From Legionellales bacterium (lineage in GTDB: Bacteria > Pseudomonadota > Gammaproteobacteria > Berkiellales > Berkiellaceae), in the NCBI GenBank assembly GCA_002708265.1, contig PANA01000002.1, positions 231,269 through 295,268 of the forward strand: DNA of 64,000 bases, read 5' to 3'. The translations under genes were made by a program, and so were the position numbers. Position 1 is the stretch's first letter. Each line of letters opens with the position of its first letter. This document shows positions 1 to 10,701 of this stretch, piece after piece. The notes beneath the pieces are model-generated. The model was given only the letters and a program-made list of their open reading frames with translations. It searched no databases and was not told the origin of the DNA.

Positions 1-1957
1 CAGGGGTAAACATTTTCTCAATATAAGGAAGCGAGTCTTGAGAGTGATCTTGCTCAGTGAACCCAACACTTGTACGTGATAGGAAGTGCGCACCAGCATT
101 AGTTGTCATAATAAGCAGAACATGTCTAAAGTCTGCTTTGCGACCATTTGTGTCCGTTAGGGTACCGTGATCCATTACCTGTAAGAGCAAGTTAAAAACA
201 TCAGGGTGCGCTTTTTCAATCTCATCCAAAAGAAGCACACAATGTGGCGATTTGGTTATCGCTTCAGTTAATAGGCCCCCATTATCATGTCCGACATACC
301 CGGGAGGTGCACCAATTAATCGAGAAACGGTATGAGCCTCCATGTACTCAGACATATCAAATCGTACAAGCTCTACACCAAGGGTTTTCGAAAGCTGTCT
401 TGAGACCTCTGTTTTACCAACCCCCGTAGGCCCTGCAAACAAGAAAGAACCTACTGGTCTATCTGGATTACCCAACCCTGATCTCGCAAGCTTAACGGCA
501 GTTGCGAGGGAAGCAATGGCTTCTTGCTGCCCGTAAACAACAGACCCCAATTCAATTTCAAGATTTTTAAGCAGGGTTTTATCACTAGATGAAACGTTCT
601 TCTCGGGAATACGCGCCATTTTGGAGATAATTTGCTCAACCTCTTTTACACCAATAACTTTCTTACGTTTTTTAGCCGGCAGCAAACGTTGATAAGCACC
701 CGCCTCATCAACAACATCGATTGCCTTGTCTGGCAAGAATCGATCGTTAATATAGCGTGCTGACAACTCGGCAGCGGCTTTTAATGCCGAGTGAGTAAAA
801 CGAACTTCGTGGTGCGCTTCCAAATTATCTTTTAAGCCTTCTAAAATCGCAATCGTTTCTTCAATATTCGGTTCAATCACATCAATTTTTTGGAAACGTC
901 TAGCTAAGGCTCTGTCCTTCTCAAAAATCCCTCGATAATCGGTAAAGGTTGTTGAACCAATACATCTTAAGTCTCCGGTAGCTAGCATTGGCTTGATGAG
1001 GTTGGATGCGTCCATGACACCACCTGAAGCAGCACCCGCTCCGATAATGGTATGAATTTCATCAATAAATAGTACAGCGTGAGGCTCTTTTTTAAGCTGC
1101 TGGAGTAGTGCTTTCAATCGCTTTTCAAAGTCACCACGATATTTGGTACCTGCTAAGAGTGAGCCAAGATCTAGTGAGTAAATAACGCAATCTTCAAGCG
1201 CTTCTGGGACACGCTTTTCAGTAATATGTAAAGCGAGTCCTTCTGCAATAGCCGTTTTACCAACACCAGCCTCACCAACAAATAATGGGTTATTCTTGCG
1301 ACGACGACATAGAACTTGCACCGTTCTTTCCAGCTCTCCTTCTCGACCAATTAGAGGGTCAATCTTACCTTGCTTGGCTAATTGATTAAGATTGATAGCG
1401 TAGTTCTCAAGGGGAGACCTTCCTGGAAGCGGATCTGCAGTGATATCTTGGTCAAAGGACAAGTCTTCTCCTTCGTCCATAAATTCTTGAGGAGTATTTT
1501 CACCGGGCGAAGCGCTGAGCGGCCCTTGACCAACACCGTTAGAAATTAGGTTAACCACATCTAATCGGGTAACATTTTCTTGTTTCAAAAAGTAGACTGC
1601 TTGAGATTCTTGCTCACTAAAGATTGCTGCCAAAACGTTGGCACCAGTGACTTCATCACGTCCAGCTGACTGAACATGAAAGACAGCTCGCTGCAACACT
1701 CTCTGAAACCCTAAAGTAGGCTGGGTTTCGCGTTGTAGATCGTTTTCAGGAATGAGCGGTGTGGTTTCCTCTACAAAGACTTCAAGTTCCTTCTTCAGCG
1801 AATCGATATTCGCTCCACACTTTATGAGGACGCTCGCCGCTTGTTCATTGTCCAACAATGATAAGAGCAAGTGCTCCACAGTCATGAACTCATGTCGTTT
1901 ATCACGAGCCTGCTTAAAAGCGATATTCAGCGTGATTTCAAGTTCTTTACTTAACAT
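1..1957 (-). CDS. clpA: ATP-dependent Clp protease ATP-binding subunit ClpA (C-terminus beyond window)
   Basis: Unfoldase ring of the cytosolic ClpAP protease. It threads substrates, including N-degron proteins delivered by ClpS, into ClpP. The N-terminus starts [14 protein letters not shown], typical of the ClpA N-domain. Two AAA+ modules follow, with Walker A motifs [10 protein letters not shown] (D1) and [10 protein letters not shown] (D2). The frame stays open to the left window edge, so about 650 residues are present and roughly the last 100 of the usual 750 or so are missing. The last codons read [15 protein letters not shown], matching the ClpA loop region near the C-terminus. It lies 18 bases downstream of clpS on the same strand, so the adaptor and unfoldase are probably co-transcribed. 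Confidence 0.95.
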   Translation of the reverse strand, partial: MLSKELEITLNIAFKQARDKRHEFMTVEHLLLSLLDNEQAASVLIKCGANIDSLKKELEVFVEETTPLIPENDLQRETQPTLGFQRVLQRAVFHVQSAGRDEVTGANVLAAIFSEQESQAVYFLKQENVTRLDVVNLISNGVGQGPLSASPGENTPQEFMDEGEDLSFDQDITADPLPGRSPLENYAINLNQLAKQGKIDPLIGREGELERTVQVLCRRRKNNPLFVGEAGVGKTAIAEGLALHITEKRVPEALEDCVIYSLDLGSLLAGTKYRGDFEKRLKALLQQLKKEPHAVLFIDEIHTIIGAGAASGGVMDASNLIKPMLATGDLRCIGSTTFTDYRGIFEKDRALARRFQKIDVIEPNIEETIAILEGLKDNLEAHHEVRFTHSALKAAAELSARYINDRFLPDKAIDVVDEAGAYQRLLPAKKRKKVIGVKEVEQIISKMARIPEKNVSSSDKTLLKNLEIELGSVVYGQQEAIASLATAVKLARSGLGNPDRPVGSFLFAGPTGVGKTEVSRQLSKTLGVELVRFDMSEYMEAHTVSRLIGAPPGYVGHDNGGLLTEAITKSPHCVLLLDEIEKAHPDVFNLLLQVMDHGTLTDTNGRKADFRHVLLIMTTNAGAHFLSRTSVGFTEQDHSQDSLPYIEKMFTP

Positions 1958-1975
1958 ACCCTGCCCTTCCCTATT

Positions 1976-2302
1976 TTAACACCCAGTTGACTGTGCATAA
2001 CAAGTGAGTGGGTAACCATGCTGCCTTGCAACACTCACCACTTGTAAAACTTTACTTTCAGCAACATCCTTTGAGTAAGTTCCACATACTGCCTGTCCTT
2101 GTACGTGCACCTGCATCATTATACTCCTTGCCTCGCTCTCATCTTTGTTAAAAAAGGTGCTGAGCGCTGAAATCACAAAGTCCATCGGTGTATAGTCGTC
2201 ATTTACCATCACCACCTGGTACATCAAAGGTGGTTCAAGCCCTACTTCACCGCTTTTTTTGCCGACCTGGCACGTAAGATCGGTCATACTTTGCTCTCCC
2301 AT
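1976..2302 (-). CDS. clpS: ATP-dependent Clp protease adaptor ClpS
   Basis: Adaptor that binds N-terminal destabilising residues (N-degrons) and docks them onto the ClpA N-domain. The 108-residue protein has the family signature VNDDYTPMDFV at about residues 33-43, which forms the substrate pocket. The C-terminal VHVQGQAVCGTYSKDVAE segment contacts ClpA. Length is normal for the family (about 105-120). The chosen ATG gives MGEQSMTDL; an in-frame ATG five codons later is also possible. It is followed closely by clpA and is divergent from cspD, the arrangement seen in many Pseudomonas-like genomes. Confidence 0.95.
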   Translation of the reverse strand: MGEQSMTDLTCQVGKKSGEVGLEPPLMYQVVMVNDDYTPMDFVISALSTFFNKDESEARSIMMQVHVQGQAVCGTYSKDVAESKVLQVVSVARQHGYPLTCYAQSTGC

Positions 2303-2485
2303 ACTTAAATTTTAGCCGAGGATTATCCGCTGCGCCGGAATATTTATAATTAATGTATATGCATTGAACCAAAAAGGTAGTTTGACTGACTTTCTCTATA
2401 TCCAGAAAAGTGGTACTTGAAGCCTTAGAGAACTTTAAGTTTGTTGGGCTTCTAGTAAGTTTTAATGCGTTAAAGGAATAACGTT

Positions 2486-2713
2486 ATGGCACAGGGAACA
2501 GTTAAGTGGTTTAACAGCGCTAAAGGGTATGGCTTTATATGTCCTGAGACCGGTGGTCAGGATGTGTTTGCACACTTTTCAGCTATTCAAATGGAAGGCT
2601 ATAAGTGCTTAAAGGCTGGCCAGCCCGTGTTTTTTGACATCAAAAGTGGTCCGAAAGGTCCTCACGCTGTCGATATACGCGTTGAAGAAAAAGAGTTGGC
2701 AACGACAGAGTAA
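2486..2713 (+). CDS. cspD: Cold-shock-domain protein CspD
   Basis: Single cold-shock-domain nucleic-acid-binding protein of 75 residues. The RNP1-like motif KGYGFI and RNP2-like motif VFAHF are both present. In E. coli CspD is induced in stationary phase and inhibits replication by binding single-stranded DNA. The identification as CspD rather than another Csp rests on the divergent position next to clpS-clpA and convergent to icd, which is conserved in related bacteria. A good ribosome-binding site (AAAGGA) lies 8 bases before the ATG. The 183-base gap upstream presumably carries both the clpS and cspD promoters, but I see no clear consensus pair for cspD. Confidence 0.93.
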   Translation: MAQGTVKWFNSAKGYGFICPETGGQDVFAHFSAIQMEGYKCLKAGQPVFFDIKSGPKGPHAVDIRVEEKELATTE

Positions 2714-2739
2714 CCACTCTATCGCTGCCAAATATCTTT

Positions 2740-3999
2740 TTACCGCATTGCTGCGATTATTTGCTCACCAAACTCGCTACATTTTAGCTCAGTAGCATTA
2801 TCCATTAGGCGGGCAAAATCGTAAGTTACTTTTTTGGCTTCAATAGCGGCCTCAATCCCTTGTACAACTTTGTCAGCCGCTTCTGTCCAACCCAAGTGAC
2901 GAAGCATCATCTCAGCTGAAAGGATTAACGATCCTGGGTTAACTTTATCTTGTCCAGCATATTTAGGCGCTGTTCCATGAGTAGCCTCAAATAATGCAAC
3001 CCCAGTACCAATATTTGCTCCAGGCGCAATACCTATACCACCAACTTGAGCTGCCAATGCATCAGAAACATAATCCCCGTTCAAGTTCAATGTAGCAATC
3101 ACACTGTACTCTTTAGGCCTCAAGAGGATCTGCTGCAAAAATGCATCAGCAATCACATCTTTCACTACAATCTCTTGACCTGTTTTAGGGTTTTTAAACT
3201 GGTGCCAGGGGCCACCATCCAACTCGGTTGCACCAAAGTGCTCTCGAGCACACTCATATCCCCAGTCTTTAAATGCACCCTCAGTAAACTTCATAATGTT
3301 ACCTTTATGAACAAGCGTCACTGAGTCTCGGTTATTGTCAACTGCATACTGAAGCGCCTGTTTAACCAGGCGATAAGTACCTTCTTTAGAAACGGGTTTA
3401 ACGCCTATTCCACAGTCTTGAGGAAAGCGGATTTGCTTAACACCCATTTCTTTTTGAAAAAAGTTGATCACTTTATTGGCAGCTTCAGATCCTGCTGGCC
3501 ACTCAATTCCTGCATAGATATCTTCAGAGTTTTCTCTGAAGATAACCATGTCAGTATGCTCAGGATGTTTCAACGGGCTCGGTGTACCCGCAAAATATCT
3601 GACGGGGCGCAAACAAACATACAAATCTAGAAGCTGTCTGAGTGCAACATTAAGCGATCGAATCCCACCCCCAACCGGTGTCGTTAATGGGCCTTTTATC
3701 GCTACGGCATACTCACGAATCGCATCCAATGTTTCATCTGGCAACCACTGGTCTTGTCCGTAGACGTGAGTTGCTTTCTCACCAGCGTATATTTCAACCC
3801 AGGCGATTTGCTTTTCTCGGCCATAAGCTGCATTCACGGCACTATCAACAACCTTTCTCATCACTGGGGTAATATCACTACCAATTCCATCACCTTCAAT
3901 AAATGGAATGATGGGGTTAGAAGGAACACTAAGGCTTCCATCTTTATTAACGGAGATTGCTTGTGCATCAGTTGGGATGACAATTTTCTTTTGAGACAT
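2740..3999 (-). CDS. icd: Isocitrate dehydrogenase (NADP+), TCA cycle
   Basis: Oxidative decarboxylation of isocitrate to 2-oxoglutarate in the cytosol. The protein aligns by eye with E. coli Icd along its length. It has the substrate-binding [13 protein letters not shown] segment, whose Ser is the AceK phosphorylation site in E. coli, the [10 protein letters not shown] segment, and [17 protein letters not shown], whose KY pair marks NADP specificity. I start at the ATG giving MSQKKIVIP (419 residues) because AAGGAG lies 7 bases upstream. A longer frame with 12 extra residues exists but lacks a ribosome-binding site and exceeds the family length. It is convergent with cspD. Confidence 0.96.
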   Translation of the reverse strand: MSQKKIVIPTDAQAISVNKDGSLSVPSNPIIPFIEGDGIGSDITPVMRKVVDSAVNAAYGREKQIAWVEIYAGEKATHVYGQDQWLPDETLDAIREYAVAIKGPLTTPVGGGIRSLNVALRQLLDLYVCLRPVRYFAGTPSPLKHPEHTDMVIFRENSEDIYAGIEWPAGSEAANKVINFFQKEMGVKQIRFPQDCGIGVKPVSKEGTYRLVKQALQYAVDNNRDSVTLVHKGNIMKFTEGAFKDWGYECAREHFGATELDGGPWHQFKNPKTGQEIVVKDVIADAFLQQILLRPKEYSVIATLNLNGDYVSDALAAQVGGIGIAPGANIGTGVALFEATHGTAPKYAGQDKVNPGSLILSAEMMLRHLGWTEAADKVVQGIEAAIEAKKVTYDFARLMDNATELKCSEFGEQIIAAMR

Positions 4000-4044
4000 A
4001 CCATACTCCTTTTTATGATGGCGATATCCTAGCACAATCTAGAA

Positions 4045-5685
4045 TTAGCGACGAGCTCTAAGGGCGCTATCCACGCTTTGAGACAGCTCTTCCATCTGCT
4101 CAACCCTAGCTTCAGCTAACCTTCTTCTTTCAGCGACATAGCTAGGGGTAAAGTGGCTTGCGACTTCATCATCAGTGTCACTTTCATCACCTGACTGTCT
4201 AACCGCTGATGCACTTGGGCTTTCGAGCTTAACACTTTTGCTGTCTTTATAGGACCGCATCGCCAAGAACCCTCCACCTATACCAACAGCCACGGCCACC
4301 GTTGCCAGAGCAACAGGCAGGAGACTTACGACCACACTAACTGCTAATGCAATACCAATGACCAACCCCGCTATTCCCATCCAAAAGCCTAAAGACTTCA
4401 GCATTCTTCCCCAATGGCTGCCAGCATTATCTTTGTTTGCCACGGGTGAGGGTTGCGGCCCCTCAGAGTCAGGACGAGGCTGCGGGCTTGTACTATGAAC
4501 CGGGGACCTACCATCGATAATCGGCGGAGGGGTAGGCTGTTCTGCTGAGTCTGAATGAATAAAATTTCCATCATCATCAGCAAGGGGAATTTCGTCTAAA
4601 GTAGCTCTACTTCTCGTGCTGGGAGTGCTCGGGACACTTTCTATCTGCCCAGCAAAAGCTGCCTCCTGCATATCTGGGTCTGCGGGGGCAGGAGGTGGAA
4701 GGGCTTGTGCCGCTCGACCACCTATGGCTTCTGGCGCAGGTGGTGCTGGTGAGAGTCTTTTAGCAATTTCTTCAACATCACTTGTGATTTGTCGTTTACG
4801 GTCTTCAGACAGTGGGAGTATCCCAGCCCTAGCTGCCCGCTCATCCAGCATACGCAAGGAAGCTTCATGCTGAACAACTGCTAAACGGTTAACAGCCGCA
4901 GCTCTTTGGGTACTCACTGCTCTAATTGTTTCTGCCAGGTCTGCAGCTAGCCTAGGATTCATTGCGCTTAGATGTCTGTGAAGAGCACCAGCAGCGGATA
5001 GACTTTGCTTTAAGTGGTGCTCAACGCCTGTAGTGTATAGCTGACCTAATACAAAAAGTGCTTCAGGGTTTTGCTTTTCGGCAGCTGTTTGAAGCCAACT
5101 GATAGCATCGGGTATTTTAGGCTCTGGAAGTTGTCCGTACAGGTGAATCAGTGCTCGAACAGTATAAGCGGCTGTAAAGCCAGCCGCCTCATCTGTCAGT
5201 GGTTCTAAGACAGCATCTGCCTCTTCAAACCGCAGCAACGACCAAGCTTGCAATCGTGCCGACATTACCTTTGCATTCAAATGACCAGCATTGCCCGCAA
5301 TAGCAAGAAGCCTTAATGTTTCCTGCACTTCAAAACGCTTCTTATTTGGCTGGGTAATATCATGAAGCAAATTACTCGGCGAGATAACGCCTTTTAAACA
5401 TGCCTGTAAATATGCCGCAGCTCCCTGGCGCTCGGGATGCCCCTTCGATCTTATCTGCTCGTTCAGAAAATTGACGTCTCTTTCACTAAATGTGTATTTC
5501 AGGTACCCAAATAGGCATAGTTTTAAAAGCGCTAGCCTGGCGTCGACGTCTTTTTTTGACAACTGTTGCAAGCGCTTAAGGGCCACTGACCGCGTTTCTT
5601 TGTCACCTGATTTAATGGCCTTATCAAGGTCTTGTAGCTCAGTTTGTCTGGCAGCCAGAGCTCTTTCTTTCTTACTTTTTGACAT
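4045..5685 (-). CDS. Unrecognised protein: helical repeats, Pro-rich linker, C-terminal membrane hairpin
   Basis: I do not recognise this 546-residue protein. The Lys/Arg-rich N-terminus is followed by alpha-helical repeat sequence, including one Sel1/TPR-like unit around residues 190-222. An acidic, Pro/Ser-rich linker runs over about 312-420. Two adjacent hydrophobic segments (about 432-453 and 455-476) with a short turn look like a membrane hairpin. A charged helix at 515-545 may form a coiled coil. No signal peptide is seen. The start at MSKSKKERAL is chosen because GGAAAGAG lies upstream; an earlier in-frame ATG adds 27 hydrophobic residues that overlap the mnmA promoter region. Membrane-hairpin proteins with disordered linkers occur among secreted effectors and inclusion-type proteins, but no function can be assigned. 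Confidence 0.75.
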   Translation of the reverse strand: MSKSKKERALAARQTELQDLDKAIKSGDKETRSVALKRLQQLSKKDVDARLALLKLCLFGYLKYTFSERDVNFLNEQIRSKGHPERQGAAAYLQACLKGVISPSNLLHDITQPNKKRFEVQETLRLLAIAGNAGHLNAKVMSARLQAWSLLRFEEADAVLEPLTDEAAGFTAAYTVRALIHLYGQLPEPKIPDAISWLQTAAEKQNPEALFVLGQLYTTGVEHHLKQSLSAAGALHRHLSAMNPRLAADLAETIRAVSTQRAAAVNRLAVVQHEASLRMLDERAARAGILPLSEDRKRQITSDVEEIAKRLSPAPPAPEAIGGRAAQALPPPAPADPDMQEAAFAGQIESVPSTPSTRSRATLDEIPLADDDGNFIHSDSAEQPTPPPIIDGRSPVHSTSPQPRPDSEGPQPSPVANKDNAGSHWGRMLKSLGFWMGIAGLVIGIALAVSVVVSLLPVALATVAVAVGIGGGFLAMRSYKDSKSVKLESPSASAVRQSGDESDTDDEVASHFTPSYVAERRRLAEARVEQMEELSQSVDSALRARR

Positions 5686-5799
5686 TGGAGAATACTCTTT
5701 CCAAATATGGGTTTGTACATAAAAGCAAAAGAGCACTAATTTGGCCAAGATACATAGGAATATCATGCAATTACACTTTATATGTTCCTTGACTATTTG

Positions 5800-5808
5800 T
5801 GGTATAAT
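5800..5808 (+). promoter_or_regulatory. Extended -10 promoter candidate for mnmA-hflD
   Basis: The sequence TGGTATAAT is a perfect extended -10 element (TGn followed by TATAAT), 32 bases before the mnmA ATG. No consensus -35 lies at 17-bp spacing. A TTGACT lies upstream but only 8 bases away, too close to act as its -35. Extended -10 promoters can work without a strong -35. Confidence 0.55.
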
Positions 5809-5840
5809 CAGGCCCTAATTCGCAGAGTGTCTTAAAGCTT

Positions 5841-6917
5841 ATGAAGATATTTGTCGGCATGTCTGGCGGAGTAGACTCTTCCGTAGCTGCTCTGCTTTTA
5901 AAACGCCAAGGGTACGACGTCGAAGGCGTATTCATGAAAAACTGGGAAGATGACGATGAGCCAGGCGTTTGTACTGCTGCTCAGGACTTGTCTGACGCAA
6001 AATCTGTCTGTAACCGACTTGGAATCCCACTTAGGACTGTCAACTTTAGCCAACAATATTGGGATCGTGTCTTTACCCACTGCCTTGAGGTCTTTAGGGT
6101 TGGGGCAACCCCGAACCCAGATGTTTTGTGCAACCAAGAGATTAAGTTTCAAGCATTTCTTGATTACTGTCTTGCTCAGGGAGCAGATAAGATAGCAACC
6201 GGTCACTACGCACGAATTGAATCTCAAAACGGAGAACCAAGGCTTCTAAAAGGCTTAGACGATAACAAAGATCAAAGTTACTTCTTATACCGTGTAAAAG
6301 CAGAAGCATTAAATCATGCGCTATTCCCAATTGGGGAATTGCCAAAAACGCAGGTGAGACAAATCGCAGAAACTGAAAACTTCATTACGCATGATAAAAA
6401 AGACTCTACAGGCATTTGTTTTATTGGCGAAAGAAAATTTGATGCGTTCTTGAAGGAGTACCTTCCAACCAAGCCGGGGCTAATGAAAACACCTAACGGT
6501 GAAACAGTTGGTCAACATGACGGATTGATGTTCTACACGCTGGGACAGCGCCAAGGGTTGCAGATTGGTGGGTTAAAGACAGGCAATGGTGAACCATGGT
6601 ATGTCGTGGATAAAAATATTACTGATAATGTTTTAGTGGTCGCCCAAGGTAAAGATCATCCTTTACTCCTGAGCCGCTCAGTAATCGCAACCGATTTGAA
6701 TTGGGTAACTAAGCCATCAAAAGAATTAGTAGCCGCAAAAGTTCGCTATCGTCAAAAAGATGTTCCCTGTCGAATAATGATGTTGGATGAAAATGAATTA
6801 CGTATTGAGTTTGAAACACCTGTTCGCTCGGTAACGCCCGGACAGTCCTTAGTTTTATATGACGGAGACATATGTCTTGGGGGCGGTATTATCGCATATA
6901 GGGGAAACCATGACTAA
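5841..6917 (+). CDS. mnmA: tRNA-specific 2-thiouridylase MnmA
   Basis: Thiolates U34 of Lys, Glu and Gln tRNAs using sulfur relayed from IscS via Tus proteins. The 358-residue protein has the PP-loop SGGVDS at residues 8-13 that adenylates the uridine. Both catalytic cysteines are present: Cys97 in NPDVLCNQEIKF and Cys193 in GICFIGER. The FYTLGQRQGLQIGG segment typical of the central domain is also present. Length matches the family. Its end overlaps the hflD start by 8 bases, and purB follows, which is the conserved mnmA-hflD-purB order of gammaproteobacteria. Confidence 0.97.
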   Translation: MKIFVGMSGGVDSSVAALLLKRQGYDVEGVFMKNWEDDDEPGVCTAAQDLSDAKSVCNRLGIPLRTVNFSQQYWDRVFTHCLEVFRVGATPNPDVLCNQEIKFQAFLDYCLAQGADKIATGHYARIESQNGEPRLLKGLDDNKDQSYFLYRVKAEALNHALFPIGELPKTQVRQIAETENFITHDKKDSTGICFIGERKFDAFLKEYLPTKPGLMKTPNGETVGQHDGLMFYTLGQRQGLQIGGLKTGNGEPWYVVDKNITDNVLVVAQGKDHPLLLSRSVIATDLNWVTKPSKELVAAKVRYRQKDVPCRIMMLDENELRIEFETPVRSVTPGQSLVLYDGDICLGGGIIAYRGNHD

Positions 6918-7536
6918 CCAAATGGAAAGAGCAATTGCTTTAGCGGCTTGTGCGACAGCGGCTTACTACGTACAGCGGCTCTCTATAGGCAAAAGCATTA
7001 AAGATGAACGATTAGATGTTCTCGTTGGAAGTTTGTTTAAATTTGATGCTCCAAACACTGCCGCCGTCTATGAGAACCAAATACTGGCATTAAAAGAAGG
7101 GGCTTTTTTACTTGGACATCTTCTCAAACCAGGAAATCATCAGCAGTACAAACAGGTCACACGCATTCTTTACTCATTGCTGCATCAGGCTCAGCGACTT
7201 AAAAACTCTAGCAGAATCCGTAATGACGTTAAAAAACGCTTAATTGAAACGCAGCCGCAGGCAGAACTTGTCGGTCTTTCTCATCCTCAGCTTATTAGCA
7301 CTATTGCAGACATTTACCGTCAGACTTTTGGAAAACTGAGACATAAGATAAAAATCGCGGGTTCTGTAACACATTTACAACAACCTTACACACAGGCGTT
7401 AATACGAACGCTTTTGCTAACGGGAATTCGCTCAGCTTATCTATGGCGCCAACTTGGCGGCAATGACTGGCATCTTATTTTAAAGAAGAAACAGGCTCAA
7501 GAATCTGTTTCTGAACTGTTTAAATACATACAATAA
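6910..7536 (+). CDS. hflD: High frequency lysogenization protein HflD homolog
   Basis: Peripheral inner-membrane protein family whose E. coli member affects lambda CII stability. Its general cellular role is not settled. The start MTNQMERAIALAACATAAYYVQ is chosen because this ATG overlaps the mnmA stop by 8 bases, follows GGGGAAACC, and gives 208 residues, close to the 213 of E. coli HflD. Conserved features are the N-terminal ALAA..QA-like helix, the RILYSLL segment and the C-terminal RTLLLTGIRSAYLWRQLGG segment. The position between mnmA and purB supports the call. Confidence 0.9.
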   Translation: MTNQMERAIALAACATAAYYVQRLSIGKSIKDERLDVLVGSLFKFDAPNTAAVYENQILALKEGAFLLGHLLKPGNHQQYKQVTRILYSLLHQAQRLKNSSRIRNDVKKRLIETQPQAELVGLSHPQLISTIADIYRQTFGKLRHKIKIAGSVTHLQQPYTQALIRTLLLTGIRSAYLWRQLGGNDWHLILKKKQAQESVSELFKYIQ

Positions 7537-7550
7537 ATTGAGGAAAAACA

Positions 7551-8912
7551 ATGGAGCACTCAACCTTAACAGCTATCGCACCGATTGATGGTCGTTATGC
7601 AGAACATTGTGATGCTTTAAGAGAGCACACCAGCGAACACGGTTTAATACGCTACCGCGTCATGGTTGAGATCCACTGGCTTATCACTTTACTTGAAGAA
7701 GTGGTTCAGCCCACCCCTCCACTTGATGAGTCAAGCAAGGCCGCTCTACTCTCAATCATTGATAACTTCAGCTTTGACGACTCAAAAGCCATCAAAAAAA
7801 TTGAGTCCAGCACAAATCATGATGTGAAGGCTGTTGAATATTTTGTTAAGAGCAAGATTAAAGAAATGGACAAGCCTGAATGGGCAGAATGGGTTCATTT
7901 TGCCTGCACTTCAGAAGACATAAACAACCTTGCTTATGCTTTAATGCTAAAACATGTCCGAGATGAAGTGACATTACCTGTTCTACATGACATTACTCAA
8001 GCCATTAAGAAAAAAGCACATGATTATGCGGACATGGCCATGATGTCGCGAACCCATGGGCAACCTGCTTCACCTACGACTATGGGTAAAGAATTAGCGA
8101 ATGTTGTATATCGTTTAAATCGACAAATCGACCAATTACGAGACATTTCCATTCTTGGAAAACTTAATGGCGCCGTTGGTAACTTTAATGCTCATATGTC
8201 TGCTTATCCAGAAACCAACTGGATTAAAGTAGCGCGTTCTGTTGTTGAGAAGCTAGGCCTACATTGGAATCCTTACACCACGCAAATCGAGCCACATGAC
8301 TGGATTGCGGAATATTTTGACGTGACCCGTAGAGTCAATACCATACTGATTGACTTCTCGCGTGATGTCTGGGGATATATTTCGCTCGGCTACTTCCAGC
8401 AAAAACGAATAAAGGGAGAGGTTGGTTCATCAACTATGCCTCACAAAGTGAATCCTATTGATTTCGAGAATGCGGAAGGAAATCTCGGCATCTCAAATGC
8501 TCTTTGCGATCATTTTTCACACAAGCTACCTATCTCAAGATTTCAGCGCGACTTAACAGATTCAACCGTTCTTCGTAATGTTGGTGCTGCGTGCGCCTAT
8601 CAAAAAATTGCTCTAACTGCGCTTTCTAAAGGATTAAGCAAAATAGACCCGAGTCCCACCACTATGCTAGACGACCTAAACAACAACTGGGCACTTTTGG
8701 CTGAGCCAATTCAAACCATATTAAGAAAACATGGTGTAGAAAACCCATATGAGCTATTAAAAGATTTTAGCCGTGGAGAAATGGTGACCAAAGACACCCT
8801 ACATCAGTTTATTGATGGTCTGCCCATAGACCCATCGCTTAAAACAGAACTTAAAGCTTTGACACCAGCTGGATACATTGGTGCTGCAGCCACTTTGGCT
8901 CAACACCTATAA
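7551..8912 (+). CDS. purB: Adenylosuccinate lyase
   Basis: Catalyses two steps of purine synthesis: SAICAR to AICAR plus fumarate, and adenylosuccinate to AMP plus fumarate. The 453-residue protein carries the fumarase/aspartase superfamily signature GSSTMPHKVNPIDFENAEGN, whose Ser-containing flexible loop is catalytic. It also has the SRTHGQPASPTTMGKE segment with the catalytic His, and TSEDINNLAYA. The ribosome-binding site TTGAGGAAAAACA precedes the ATG. It is 14 bases from the end of hflD and probably in the same operon. Confidence 0.97.
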   Translation: MEHSTLTAIAPIDGRYAEHCDALREHTSEHGLIRYRVMVEIHWLITLLEEVVQPTPPLDESSKAALLSIIDNFSFDDSKAIKKIESSTNHDVKAVEYFVKSKIKEMDKPEWAEWVHFACTSEDINNLAYALMLKHVRDEVTLPVLHDITQAIKKKAHDYADMAMMSRTHGQPASPTTMGKELANVVYRLNRQIDQLRDISILGKLNGAVGNFNAHMSAYPETNWIKVARSVVEKLGLHWNPYTTQIEPHDWIAEYFDVTRRVNTILIDFSRDVWGYISLGYFQQKRIKGEVGSSTMPHKVNPIDFENAEGNLGISNALCDHFSHKLPISRFQRDLTDSTVLRNVGAACAYQKIALTALSKGLSKIDPSPTTMLDDLNNNWALLAEPIQTILRKHGVENPYELLKDFSRGEMVTKDTLHQFIDGLPIDPSLKTELKALTPAGYIGAAATLAQHL

Positions 8913-8922
8913 AGGATTTTTA

Positions 8923-10701
8923 ATGGAAACTAGGGTAAGGATACCACTTAAACTTGGGTTACTAGTTGGTTCACTCTGGTCGTATGGTCTCTATGCCGGG
9001 CTTTACGATCACCACTTTTCTACGACACAGCGGATTGCTGTTAGCCTTATACTTATGGGGCTGACAGCAATAGTATTTGCGTTATATCGTAGCGACTATC
9101 CAGATCCCTCCATTAAAGTCACTTCACGCGATGGGTTTATCTTTGTATTTTTACTCAGTGTGATTGGCCTATTTGTTGTTCCAGAATTAACCTCAGACTT
9201 AAATGGTGATCAGCTGTATCATGCAATGAAATCACAGTTGATACCTTTAGGACTTTCCCAAAATAAATCAATATCGTCTTGGCTGAACAACATCCCTATC
9301 TCAAATATTGTTCAGTACATTAATTTTATTGGGTTAGGATTTTTCAGTACATTTTTGTGGTGGCATTCTAAGAGTTCACGCTGGGTTCTTAGTTTTATAG
9401 GGCTATTTATTACGTTGCGACTCATCGGAATGCATTTTAATGCTAGTTACGATCCGCATCCTCCACTACGCAACCTTCCATTATGGCTTTCATCTACTTT
9501 GCTGGGCCAAACAGCTCTCGCATATCGGCTTCCACAATTTGTGATGTTGGGGGTAATGCTTCTCGGAATTCAGCGCGTCTCATCCAATTCTTTAAGATCA
9601 ATCTCTTGGCTTTTGTCCTGTGCTGTAATAACGCTACCGATTGCACTAAATGTAGGCTCTATCAATGAACAGTCTATATACACGACCGTCTTATTTACAC
9701 TTCTCGTGCTTCATTTGTCCTCTCCCAAAAAGCCGACATCACACGAGCTTATATCTTGGAGTTTTGTGATAGCTTTAGCTAGCATGATAAGGCTCCCCGC
9801 CTTCTTTGCCTTTTTATATTTGTATGGATATATGATCTCTTCAACAAAAGGCAGAGAAACACTTGAAGAAAATTTTTCATTCTTTATTCTATCCACTCTG
9901 ATTGCGCTACCGTTCTTTCTTCAGGGGCTATACTACGGTACCCCAGCAACTTTTAATGCCTCAACTTCAGGCATTCTCCCACCCGACTCATCAACGTTGG
10001 ATAGACTGATATACGCATACCGTGAAGGGTATATACTTAAAAGTATTGCCCTTGTATTCACACCAGCTTGGTTGCTGACCCTCACTGGAATTTTGTTTTT
10101 GCCGACCCGAAAAATGTTGCTTGCCGTCGGGTTCTTCCTAATGCTTATCGTTGTCTACTTTTCAGTCCATCCTGGGCTTTGGATGTTCTCTAAGTATAAA
10201 GCCGAATTCATGATTCCGTTTTTTGCTCTTGGATTGTTTAAATTAAGTAGTATCGCGGCCAAATCAAGACCTGGATTCGCTGTTTTAGTAGTAACGCTTT
10301 TAGCCTTATTGGCGGACAATATACAAAACTACCCAGATTACATCTCAGATATAAAAAAGAATGCGGAGAGCCCGCAGAGCTACTCAAAGGCTTTTACCTA
10401 CATCCAATCAAACGATCTTCAAGAGAGCACTTTTTTTGCGACCATCAGCTATGGCCCGTTTGCAGAACTTTTAAGTAATTATTCAGTGGGTGAGTTTAAG
10501 AATTCAAGTCGATTATGGGAAGAGAATCATTTTTACTCAGCTAAGTCTATTAATGCCAGTACAGGCATTAATTACGTAGTCATTGATGAGTCACTTCAGC
10601 CATTACTTAAAACAGATTTAGTAAACTTAGGTTGGCATGAGGGACCGACATTCACAGTCCCTCATGGATATGATTTAGTATCCGTTAAGCGCGAGTCTTA
10701 A
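8923..10701 (+). CDS. Polytopic membrane protein, GT-C glycosyltransferase-like
   Basis: A 592-residue integral inner-membrane protein with many hydrophobic segments from residue 8 to about 470, then a soluble C-terminal domain of about 120 residues. The layout (long TM region, acidic [10 protein letters not shown] loop after the early TM helices, C-terminal extracytoplasmic domain) resembles GT-C glycosyltransferases that use polyprenyl-phosphate sugars. I see no diagnostic motif, so that is a weak assignment. The ATG is chosen because AAAGGA lies 7 bases upstream; a longer frame would overlap purB. Its stop codon overlaps the ppsA stop on the other strand within a shared TTAA. Confidence 0.6.
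   Translation: METRVRIPLKLGLLVGSLWSYGLYAGLYDHHFSTTQRIAVSLILMGLTAIVFALYRSDYPDPSIKVTSRDGFIFVFLLSVIGLFVVPELTSDLNGDQLYHAMKSQLIPLGLSQNKSISSWLNNIPISNIVQYINFIGLGFFSTFLWWHSKSSRWVLSFIGLFITLRLIGMHFNASYDPHPPLRNLPLWLSSTLLGQTALAYRLPQFVMLGVMLLGIQRVSSNSLRSISWLLSCAVITLPIALNVGSINEQSIYTTVLFTLLVLHLSSPKKPTSHELISWSFVIALASMIRLPAFFAFLYLYGYMISSTKGRETLEENFSFFILSTLIALPFFLQGLYYGTPATFNASTSGILPPDSSTLDRLIYAYREGYILKSIALVFTPAWLLTLTGILFLPTRKMLLAVGFFLMLIVVYFSVHPGLWMFSKYKAEFMIPFFALGLFKLSSIAAKSRPGFAVLVVTLLALLADNIQNYPDYISDIKKNAESPQSYSKAFTYIQSNDLQESTFFATISYGPFAELLSNYSVGEFKNSSRLWEENHFYSAKSINASTGINYVVIDESLQPLLKTDLVNLGWHEGPTFTVPHGYDLVSVKRES

Noticed and set aside
2303..2485. TTGACT followed by TATATC as cspD promoter
   Set aside because: Spacing is about 9 bases, too short for sigma-70; other pairs in the gap are equally weak.
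5790..5808. TTGACT plus TATAAT as a full promoter before mnmA
   Set aside because: The two hexamers are only 8 bases apart; only the extended -10 is kept.
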